Shown: positions 1 to 5,406 of the stretch, in pieces | How the letters are laid out: the number at the start of each line of letters is the position of its first letter | How positions within the stretch are numbered: position 1 is the stretch's first letter | Source: Rhodothermia bacterium | GTDB taxonomy: Bacteria > Bacteroidota > Rhodothermia > Balneolales > Natronogracilivirgulaceae | Assembly (NCBI GenBank): GCA_007122185.1 | Contig: SKUI01000112.1 | Span: forward strand, 1-10,034 | Reading direction: 5' to 3' | DNA: 10,034 bases | Notes under the pieces: generated by a model | What the model saw: the letters and a program-made list of their open reading frames with translations, nothing else | Databases searched by the model: none | Told to the model about the DNA's origin: nothing | Position numbers and translations under genes: made by a program

Positions 1-815
1 GTGGCTTTGAATCCCAGTCCAAAACTGAGCACGGCCGGAAGCGGCAGGGCCGAATCGAATCGGTTGCCCGCGGGAAACGTGCCGCTGAGGGCTGTTGGAG
101 TAGTGAAATCGGCATCGCCGCCAGAGATTTCCATATCAATCTGAGAACGGTAGGCCGCACCAAAGGAGATCTGGTCGGTGATCTTCCCATGGACACCCAC
201 ATTGAAACCAATTGCCGTAGTTGTTCCATCGAGTTCAACCATGGGTGTAAAATCATCCTGGGCATCAACCGGCAAGTCGCGTTGTACATTCACTGCGCCG
301 TAGGCAAAGATGAAGCCGGCGCCGACGCCGATCCGGTCACCGATACGATAGCTGAGTGTCGGCTGGACAAATATGGCCGTCAGGGATATTTCACTGAGAA
401 GGAACCTATATTTCCATCCCTCTTCCCAGCGCAGGGCGTTTCCATAGGGAGTGTAAACGCCGATTCCGGCTCTCAGATTATCTATCGGAGTAACGTAGCT
501 GGCATAAATACTGAACGGAGTGCGTATGGGACTGTCGGTTTTGGCGACATAGCTGGACGGGGCCGGGGCCCGGTAATGGGTACTTATGAACGTGGCGCTG
601 GATCCAAGAAGAATCGCATTGTGATCGATAGTGGCAAGTCCGCCAGGGTTAAGACCAATGGTGGCAATATCCAGCGGCATCCCTACCCCGGTGTGCCCCA
701 TGGCAATTTGTCTTTGTCCCAGTAGATTGAGTTGGTATCCACCTGCAAGGACTGTCGATGCAGAGAAACACAGAACAAGCAGGCTTGCCGTGATTACGGT
801 AAGTGATTTTTTCAT
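1..815 (-). CDS. OmpP1/FadL/TodX-family outer-membrane transporter, C-terminus beyond left edge
   Basis: This is the N-terminal 271 residues of a FadL-type outer-membrane beta-barrel, a family that lets long-chain fatty acids or other hydrophobic compounds cross the outer membrane. It opens with a clear signal peptide (MKKSLTVITASLLVLCFSAS, ending VLA at residue 24) and the mature protein begins GGYQLN. The N-terminal hatch is followed by amphipathic, aromatic-rich strands such as FSIYASYVTP, GVGAGFIFAYG and ISFGAAYRSQ. The family's hatch motif Asn-Pro-Ala appears here as NPG (residues 56-58, in GLNPGGL). E. coli FadL is about 446 residues, so roughly 60% is visible. The start is the ATG at 813-815, set by the signal peptide; there is no Shine-Dalgarno sequence. 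It lies downstream of the O-methyltransferase on the same strand, behind a 224-base gap holding a strong dyad, so separate control is possible. The family is fairly sure; the substrate is unknown. Confidence 0.85.
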   Translation of the reverse strand, partial: MKKSLTVITASLLVLCFSASTVLAGGYQLNLLGQRQIAMGHTGVGMPLDIATIGLNPGGLATIDHNAILLGSSATFISTHYRAPAPSSYVAKTDSPIRTPFSIYASYVTPIDNLRAGIGVYTPYGNALRWEEGWKYRFLLSEISLTAIFVQPTLSYRIGDRIGVGAGFIFAYGAVNVQRDLPVDAQDDFTPMVELDGTTTAIGFNVGVHGKITDQISFGAAYRSQIDMEISGGDADFTTPTALSGTFPAGNRFDSALPLPAVLSFGLGFKA

Positions 816-880
816 GAGCAATTTCCGATTAATGGCAGTTCGGTGGAAAAAAGAGTTGGCCGTCTCAGGGATGATGAACA

Positions 881-911
881 CTCTGCCGGTTTGCATAAAC
901 CGGATGCAGAG
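881..911 (-). promoter_or_regulatory. Stem-loop / dyad in the leader of the FadL-type gene
   Basis: The arms ccggttt (886-892) and aaaccgg (897-903) pair perfectly around a four-base GCAT loop. An outer five-base stem, ctctg (881-885) with cagag (907-911), extends it with a three-base bulge at 904-906, giving 12 base pairs in all. It lies 66-96 bases upstream of the transporter start codon and has no T-run after it on the minus strand, so it does not look like a terminator. It could be an operator for a dimeric regulator or a structured mRNA leader. The pairing is directly visible; the role is inferred. Confidence 0.45.
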
Positions 912-991
912 ACTGTTCTCGATACCGGATAAACCCCAGATTTACTATGTGCTTATGGTCCTGGCACGTCACGGCACGCCCGGACGGACAG

Positions 992-1004
992 CCTTAATTT
1001 AAGG
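992..1004. repeat. Short AT-rich inverted repeat downstream of the methyltransferase
   Basis: The six-base arms ccttaa and ttaagg flank a single base, 36-48 bases beyond the stop codon of the O-methyltransferase on the minus strand. The arms are too short, and no T-run follows, for a convincing intrinsic terminator. It may be a regulator half-site pair or chance. The rest of 816-1039 shows no open frame I can support. Confidence 0.25.
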
Positions 1005-1039
1005 TAATGGACGGGATATGCCAATAAATAAGTGCAATT

Positions 1040-1846
1040 TTATCGAATTTTTCTCACCAGATGCAGCCCGTCACGCACGGTAAGTATCACATTTTCGACA
1101 TTTTCATCTTCCGCAATCTTACGGTTCAAGCGGTCGATAGCCGCTGCTTTCTGATCTGCCGGCACATCCTGATCACGTGTTTTCCGTTCGCCGCCATGCA
1201 TTCCTGATGTCTCGGAAACAACGGCGTCCTGCGTTTCCATATCCCTGCAACCCCATACTTTCCCGCCCCAGAATGCATTATCAACAACCAAAAGACCACC
1301 GGGTACAAGTCTCGGCATGACCCGCTCATAATATTCCGGATAGTGTTCCTTGTCCGCATCCAGAAACACAAAGTCGATCTGATCCGGCCATGGTGTTTCC
1401 AGAGCCGGTCCCATGCATAGCCGGATTTCGGCAGCGGCCCCCTCTCCAGGTCGGTACAAGTCAGAGTCAACAAGTGGAATGTCACTGTGAGCCGGGTTTT
1501 CAATACCGGGAGTTTTTCCGGCCGCATCCAGGCGGTATCGCTCAAAATAACGGCGGGCGATACGCGCATACTTCTCATTCGTCTCACAGGTGATCAGCGA
1601 ACCATCCGGCGGAAGCGCCGTGGCCATCCACAAGGATGCATACCCGGTAAATGTCCCGATTTCAAGTACCGTCCTGGCACCACTGATACGGACCAGCATA
1701 TTGAGGAAGCGGCCTACCACCGGACCGCTCAGCATGTCATCGTAGCGCAGTTCCCGGGCGGTTGTCTCACGAAGTTCTTTCAGCAGCTTGGGCTCCCTGC
1801 GCATCATAAGCCCGGCATATTGGGATGCTTTGTCATTAAAACTCAT
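1040..1846 (-). CDS. Class I SAM-dependent O-methyltransferase (caffeoyl-CoA OMT type)
   Basis: This 268-residue protein has the Methyltransf_3 (CCoAOMT-like) signature, a family that transfers a methyl group from S-adenosylmethionine to a hydroxyl, usually with a divalent metal. Motif I is VLEIGTFTGYASLW (residues 60-73). The acidic residue after strand 2 is E88. FLDADKEHYPEYY (161-173) and VVDNAFWGGKV (187-197) supply the usual metal ligands D163, D189 and N190. Bacterial members are usually near 220 residues. The extra length lies around 105-140, between the SAM-binding half and the LDADK motif, and in a charged stretch at about 203-232. No signal peptide is seen, so it is probably cytoplasmic. 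Its ATG overlaps the stop of the upstream STN-domain gene as ATGA (1843-1846), which implies translational coupling. The family is secure; the substrate (catechol, cofactor or lipid-like) cannot be read from the sequence. Confidence 0.9.
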   Translation of the reverse strand: MSFNDKASQYAGLMMRREPKLLKELRETTARELRYDDMLSGPVVGRFLNMLVRISGARTVLEIGTFTGYASLWMATALPPDGSLITCETNEKYARIARRYFERYRLDAAGKTPGIENPAHSDIPLVDSDLYRPGEGAAAEIRLCMGPALETPWPDQIDFVFLDADKEHYPEYYERVMPRLVPGGLLVVDNAFWGGKVWGCRDMETQDAVVSETSGMHGGERKTRDQDVPADQKAAAIDRLNRKIAEDENVENVILTVRDGLHLVRKIR

Positions 1847-2382
1847 GGCACGGCAATTTGCAGTATGATCTTGCGAAGTGGCAGGTCGTTCTCAGTAGCT
1901 GAAGCCGGAACGCGTCGCAGTAAAAAATGCGCCGGAAATGGGTCCCCCTGCAATGCTGGCAGCAGGTGTGGAGCAAGATACTTCCTGAGCGAATGACGGA
2001 TCACAAAGATACCGGTCCGTATCCGCCTTGCTTCCAGGCCGAAGGGCAAAAGCAGCTCTTCCAGAATGTCTCCGAGCTCTTTTTCTCTGAATGCCATCGT
2101 CACGGAAATGCCGGCCGTTATCCCCGGCTCGTAAATGAAATCCGTACCGGTATGTTCCGATATCACAAACAGGGCACGGTCCAGTGGCTCGTTACGGAAT
2201 TCAAAACTCCATGGGCCGGATTGATGCAAGCTTGATTCCCGATGATCACAACCGGCCGGCGAAAGTGATGCTTTAGCTTGACAGGCCATAGCAAACAGAG
2301 TGGTGTATGACAGGCACAGAGTCACCGCCAGTGTCCGACTAACATCTCGCAATATTCGTAAATACCTCCAGGAGCTGCTCAT
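1843..2382 (-). CDS. Short exported STN-domain protein (no TonB receptor barrel)
   Basis: This is a 179-residue secreted protein. Residues 1-38 resemble a signal peptide: arginines at 6, 9, 12 and 16, a hydrophobic core at about 17-33, and a likely cut near AKA 36-38. AMAC at 31-34 is a poor lipobox. Residues about 58-130 resemble the STN (Secretin and TonB N-terminus) fold: FEFRNEPLDRALFVISEHTG, then a strand near VTMAF, then LGDILEELLLPFGLEARRI and a closing GIFVIRH. STN domains normally form the periplasmic signalling arm of TonB-dependent transducers that talk to FecR proteins. Here only about 50 residues follow, with no plug or barrel. It lies downstream of the sigma/FecR pair and is translationally coupled to the O-methyltransferase, so it may be a free signalling domain or a remnant of a receptor. 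The STN assignment rests on pattern and context. Confidence 0.7.
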   Translation of the reverse strand: MSSSWRYLRILRDVSRTLAVTLCLSYTTLFAMACQAKASLSPAGCDHRESSLHQSGPWSFEFRNEPLDRALFVISEHTGTDFIYEPGITAGISVTMAFREKELGDILEELLLPFGLEARRIRTGIFVIRHSLRKYLAPHLLPALQGDPFPAHFLLRRVPASATENDLPLRKIILQIAVP

Positions 2383-2410
2383 GGTAAGGATTGCTGTGTT
2401 ACCGGGACTG

Positions 2411-2447
2411 TTTCCGGGAAGGCAACCCGGGATCGGGTACCCGGAAA
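2411..2447 (-). promoter_or_regulatory. Two-tier stem-loop just upstream of the STN-domain gene
   Basis: The outer arms tttccggg (2411-2418) and cccggaaa (2440-2447) are perfectly complementary over eight bases. Inside, acccg (2425-2429) pairs with cgggt (2434-2438) around a GGAT loop. The structure ends 28 bases before the ATG of the STN-domain gene on the minus strand. No T-run follows, so a leader structure or operator is more likely than a terminator. The pairing is visible; the function is inferred. Confidence 0.4.
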
Positions 2448-2457
2448 GTGATTTCAG

Positions 2458-2507
2458 ATTAGTGACTGATGGTTAGCAACGGATAGTTAGCGACGGATGG
2501 ATAGCGG
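2458..2507. repeat. Imperfect 14-base tandem repeat, about 3.5 copies
   Basis: Consecutive 14-base units attagtgactgatg (2458-2471), gttagcaacggata (2472-2485) and gttagcgacggatg (2486-2499) are followed by a partial gatagcgg (2500-2507). The last two full units differ at two positions, and the first differs from the third at three. The strict 14-base period is visible directly. It could be a binding-site array or a minisatellite formed by slippage. Confidence 0.7.
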
Positions 2508-2561
2508 CTGCAGGCCATCGGCTTTTACTGCCGCTCTGCCAGCTGCATTGCATCGCAACCA

Positions 2562-2588
2562 CTTCACCTTCACCTTCACCTTCACCTT
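2562..2588. repeat. Hexanucleotide tandem repeat (CTTCAC), about 4.5 copies
   Basis: Four perfect copies of cttcac run from 2562 to 2585, followed by a partial ctt. On the strand of the neighbouring genes this reads gtgaag repeated. It sits between the FecR stop codon and the STN-domain start, outside any supported gene. Tracts of this kind are prone to slipped-strand length change. Being six bases long, a copy change would shift the spacing of flanking signals but not a reading frame. Confidence 0.85.
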
Positions 2589-2702
2589 ACGAATAATTTA
2601 GGATAAAATGAGAAGAAATGAATGCTCCGGGAAAAAAAGACGGATGACTTACCAGAGGAACGGAGCCGGTTGGGCTTGATTCAGGCGGGACTAAGTTTGT
2701 GC

Positions 2703-3680
2703 TCAGTACAGGTATATCGTGCCTTGATCTTCTTCGTAGCGGCAATTTGTCACAAAACAGATGGTCTCTATGATATTTTCCAGTTCGCCCGGACGGGGAA
2801 GGTAGATTGTCAGGTGACGATCTCTCAGGACTTCATCCTGAATGATTATTTCGGAATCGTAGCGCCGTTCCAGTTCGGCAGCCACTTCGCTCATGGAGAT
2901 GCCTGAAAAATAGAAACCGTGGTTGCGCCATGCGAGGGCCTGATCCGTATTGACAGGCTGGGGGTCCAGGGGCTTTGTATTGTGATAATCAACCTGGGTG
3001 GTATGTCCCGGCTGAACCAGTGTGTGAGACTCCGGTTCCAGAAGGGATGCCAGCCTGACCTGGCCGTCAACAAGGGTAAGTGTGGTTCGTCCGTCCGGAT
3101 CATCGGACCAGGAGCGCACATTGAACCGGGTGCCCAGCACTTCCACCCTGGCTGTCTGTGTCTCCACAACAAATGGCTTCCCGGATGGCTGCACTTCAAA
3201 ATAGGCTTCGCCCTGCAGCCGCAGATCACGATGTCCATTACCGAACGTCCGGTTCCAGGTTATTCTGGATCCGCTGTTAAGCTCGACACGGATCCCGTCA
3301 TCCCAATGAAAAACAGCGTATTCTCCCCGCGGGGCCTCCATGCTGACGGGCATGAACAGATACCACATGATGAACCCTCCGAGCAGAACTGCTGCCAGGG
3401 CGGTGATAAAAGCATAGGTTTTTGCTGCAGTGGTTTTTGCAACGGAGCTTCTTGATCTGAGGGGACGTGGACGCATTTTGAGCGCAGGCAGGCCGGCCGG
3501 CTGCAGTCGTTTCTGAAGCAGCGCCCACTCTTCTTCGGGATTCACAACTGTGGCATCATCGCCAGGCTGTTCCCTTCGCCGGGCCTTTTCCCATATAAAA
3601 CGCACTTCATCCTCTTCCTTTCCGGAGAAATGCTTCATGATATCATGATCCGGCCGTTTCATATTCCTTTCAGATTTCAC
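2703..3680 (-). CDS. FecR-family anti-sigma factor / sigma regulator
   Basis: This is a single-pass inner-membrane protein of 325 residues that should hold the adjacent ECF sigma factor and respond to periplasmic contacts. The cytoplasmic arm is about residues 1-87 and one membrane helix lies at about 89-109 (AFITALAAVLLGGFIMWYLF). The periplasmic FecR domain is about 118-212, with the typical stretches LQGEAYFEV (155-163), FVVETQTARVEVLGTRFNV (170-188) and LTLVDGQVRL (201-210). The C-terminal DUF4974/STN-like domain (about 255-325) begins near FYFSGISMSEVAAELERRY. The start is open: a GTG three bases after the sigma stop (3678-3680, used here), or an ATG at 3660-3662 giving 319 residues. The ATG has AAAGGA only a few bases before it, too close for a good ribosome site. 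The gene follows the sigma factor immediately, as in classical FecI-FecR operons. Confidence 0.92.
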   Translation of the reverse strand: MKSERNMKRPDHDIMKHFSGKEEDEVRFIWEKARRREQPGDDATVVNPEEEWALLQKRLQPAGLPALKMRPRPLRSRSSVAKTTAAKTYAFITALAAVLLGGFIMWYLFMPVSMEAPRGEYAVFHWDDGIRVELNSGSRITWNRTFGNGHRDLRLQGEAYFEVQPSGKPFVVETQTARVEVLGTRFNVRSWSDDPDGRTTLTLVDGQVRLASLLEPESHTLVQPGHTTQVDYHNTKPLDPQPVNTDQALAWRNHGFYFSGISMSEVAAELERRYDSEIIIQDEVLRDRHLTIYLPRPGELENIIETICFVTNCRYEEDQGTIYLY

Positions 3681-3683
3681 TCT

Positions 3684-4256
3684 TTATTCCCGGTTTTCAC
3701 GCTGTGACTTCCACTGGTTCAGTTGTCCACGCAAGGTGTTCAGTGCACCTACGATATGGTTGTTTACCGTACGTGGCGCACACTCCATCACTTCTGCTAT
3801 CTCATGGTGGTCGAGCCCTTCGAACCGGCTTAGCTCAAACGCCTCACGCTGCCGTGGCGGGAGGGCCTCGATCCAATCGCTCAGCCGTTGTTCCAGCAAT
3901 CCATCACTATCCGACCGGATGGATTCCGGCGACATCTCCTCACTCGGCTGCTCAGAGGGGGCAATATCGTCGAGGCGGATCGGCCGTCGCGAGCGAATCA
4001 GGTTAATGCTTCGGTTTTTTACCATTCGGTAAAGCAATGCCTTAAGGGATTTATTTTCATCAAGCCGGTCACGGATATCCCAAAGGTGAGCATATACCTC
4101 CTGGAGGATGTCCTTTGCGACATCCGTATCCTTCACAAAATTCAGTGCGTATCGCATAAGCGGCTGATAAGAATCCATGAAAAGGTCGTGAAACGCCTTT
4201 TCATCTGACGCGCGGATTTTGCGCGCCCACTGCTCATAATCTGTTGCCTTGGCCAT
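3684..4256 (-). CDS. ECF RNA polymerase sigma factor (FecI-like, Bacteroidetes type)
   Basis: This 190-residue ECF sigma factor has only regions 2 and 4. Region 2 is about residues 18-90: FHDLFMDSYQPLMRYA, the region 2.2 core DILQEVYAHLWDIRDRL (49-65), and LLYRMVKNRSINLIRSR (74-90). The linker, 91-124, is acidic and serine-rich. Region 4 is about 125-178, with LPPRQREAFELSRFEGL and the helix-turn-helix LDHHEIAEVMECAPRTVNNH (148-167). It should direct RNA polymerase to a small set of promoters when released by the FecR protein encoded directly downstream. The start ATG is at 4254-4256; an AAGGA lies about 12 bases before it, rather far for a ribosome site. A near-palindrome at 4285-4298 upstream could serve in autoregulation. 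The target genes are not identified here. Confidence 0.95.
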   Translation of the reverse strand: MAKATDYEQWARKIRASDEKAFHDLFMDSYQPLMRYALNFVKDTDVAKDILQEVYAHLWDIRDRLDENKSLKALLYRMVKNRSINLIRSRRPIRLDDIAPSEQPSEEMSPESIRSDSDGLLEQRLSDWIEALPPRQREAFELSRFEGLDHHEIAEVMECAPRTVNNHIVGALNTLRGQLNQWKSQRENRE

Positions 4257-4545
4257 ACTGTGACTGGATCCTTATAAAAAAAGATATCGTGTACGATACG
4301 AAATTTTTTCCATCAATAGGACCCGAACAAGGCCGCACGGCGGCAGCAGACGGCTTACCGCGTTTTATTCATTATACTAATTGTTTTACACAGCAACGGA
4401 GAGGTATGACCAGTCCTTTGCGGTGATACCATATCATTATCATTCTTCGGGACGGTTTATCGGGTCGGAAGGAATAGAGAGCTGGAGGAATTGTCTGTTT
4501 TTTTCGTATGTTAGTGCTTTTATTTTAAGTACAACACCTTTTCAG
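4257..4545. other. Divergent intergenic region between the sigma factor and maf
   Basis: This 289-base region must hold the promoters for both the leftward sigma/FecR genes and rightward maf. It is AT-rich near both ends, with runs of A or T at about 4275-4282, 4301-4309 and 4498-4505. It contains the near-palindrome at 4285-4298 and a TATAAT-like hexamer on the minus strand at 4371-4376. I could not place a convincing -35/-10 or Bacteroidota-type TTG/TAnnTTTG pair on either strand. The open frame that extends maf upstream from 4381 has no Maf-like sequence and is treated as non-coding. Confidence 0.4.
4285..4298. promoter_or_regulatory. Near-palindrome TATCGTGTACGATA upstream of the sigma factor
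   Basis: The six-base arms tatcgt and acgata flank a two-base centre in the divergent region, 29-42 bases upstream of the sigma ATG. The size and position suit a binding site for a dimeric regulator or a site within the sigma promoter. Only the symmetry is seen; the role is inferred. Confidence 0.35.
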
Positions 4546-5244
4546 ATGAACAAACCCAGGATCATACTTGCCTCCTCAAGTCCGCGCCGCCGTTTGTTGC
4601 TCCGACAGATCGGGCTGTCCTTTGATGTGATCCCCGCTGATATTGAAGAAGAGGTCACCCCTGGTTCCGATCCGGCGGATACGGTCGAAGCGTTTTCCCT
4701 GCAAAAAGCGCTCCTGGTGGCCGAACGGCTGGATGGACGTAAAGAAACCGAGCCCGGATCTTATGCCGGCAGGCTGGTCATTGGCGCCGATACCATTGTT
4801 GTGCGCGACGGCGAAATACTCGGGAAGCCCACTGATCCGGATGACGCCGTTGCGATGCTTCAGTCACTGAGCGGACGCACACACCAGGTCTATACAGGTG
4901 TGGCCCTGGTCTTCGGAAACGATGTTGCCGGCTCTCCCGGTGGTGAGCCCCATACCGTATCCAACCGAAACGGATTTCAACACCACGTTTTTCACGAACG
5001 GACCGATGTCACCTTCGGCTCGCTGGCCGATGAGGAGATCCGGGCGTATGTGGAGAGTGGCAGCCCCATGGACAAAGCCGGATCGTACGGGATACAGGAT
5101 GACCTCGGGGCGCTGTTTGTTGCGCGTATTGACGGCGACTACTACAATGTGGTCGGTTTTCCGCTGTTCCGTTTTTATCGTGAAGTCAATAAGCTGATGC
5201 CCGGCATCGTTACACCTTTTGTAACGGCAACGGGTATTTCATGA
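4546..5244 (+). CDS. maf: Maf nucleoside triphosphate pyrophosphatase (YhdE/MafA type)
   Basis: This 232-residue cytoplasmic enzyme belongs to the Maf family, which cleaves non-canonical and pyrimidine nucleoside triphosphates to monophosphate and pyrophosphate. The hallmark SSSPRR is at residues 10-15. The catalytic-region motif GADTIVVRDGEILGKP is at 80-95 with aspartate D82, and GRTHQVYTGVAL (110-121) precedes DVTFGSLADEEI (154-165). The motif MDKAGSYGIQ (175-184), with Q184, and VVGFPL (202-207) fit the dTTP/UTP-preferring YhdE (MafA) branch. E. coli YhdE is about 197 residues; a loop of roughly 20 extra residues, rich in Gly, Pro and His, falls at about 124-150. The start ATG at 4546-4548 was chosen because MNKPRIILASSSPRR matches family N-termini; no Shine-Dalgarno sequence precedes it. 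It is divergent from the sigma-factor gene and 162 bases upstream of the TPR gene. Confidence 0.93.
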   Translation: MNKPRIILASSSPRRRLLLRQIGLSFDVIPADIEEEVTPGSDPADTVEAFSLQKALLVAERLDGRKETEPGSYAGRLVIGADTIVVRDGEILGKPTDPDDAVAMLQSLSGRTHQVYTGVALVFGNDVAGSPGGEPHTVSNRNGFQHHVFHERTDVTFGSLADEEIRAYVESGSPMDKAGSYGIQDDLGALFVARIDGDYYNVVGFPLFRFYREVNKLMPGIVTPFVTATGIS

Positions 5245-5406
5245 TTACCTCAAGCGTTTCATCCCCGGCGACGCCATTTGCGCAAACCGGTGGGCGGCAT
5301 ACATGAACCCTTGTCTTTTACTGCCATTTTGGAACTTCATGTGCCGAATAAGGGTGCTGATCATCCAAAAAAACAAAGCGTCATCTGCCAGAATCGACCA
5401 CCTGAT

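Larger units (their letters stand above)
2383..2702 (-). other. 320-base repeat-rich gap between the FecR gene and the STN-domain gene
   Basis: This gap is unusually long inside an otherwise tight same-strand cluster. From right to left it holds a T-rich stretch (2630-2640 read on the minus strand), a hexamer tandem repeat at 2562-2588, an imperfect 14-base tandem repeat at 2458-2507 and a two-tier stem-loop at 2411-2447. I find no credible open frame: the minus-strand frame through the hexamer repeat is about 35 codons of repetitive Val-Lys and then random residues. It probably contains the 5' region of the STN-domain gene and could separate it transcriptionally from the sigma/FecR pair. No consensus promoter could be assigned with confidence. 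Confidence 0.5.

Noticed and set aside
189..1002. Plus-strand open frames over the left end
   Set aside because: They lie antisense to the FadL-type gene, whose minus-strand frame has a signal peptide and family motifs; the plus-strand products have no recognisable features.
2495..2600. Small minus-strand open frame reading Val-Lys repeats through the hexamer tract
   Set aside because: It is only about 35 codons, with a repetitive start and no conserved features; it is best explained by the DNA repeat itself.
4365..4400. TATAAT-like hexamer on the minus strand as a sigma-gene promoter
   Set aside because: It has no -35 partner at a proper distance, lies far from the start codon, and Bacteroidota promoters follow a different consensus.
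4381..4545. N-terminal extension of Maf from a TTG at 4381
   Set aside because: The extra 55 residues are unlike any Maf N-terminus, and the family start motif begins at 4546.
5278..5406. N-terminal extension of the TPR protein from a TTG at 5278
   Set aside because: The signal peptide begins at the ATG at 5407; the upstream residues look random.
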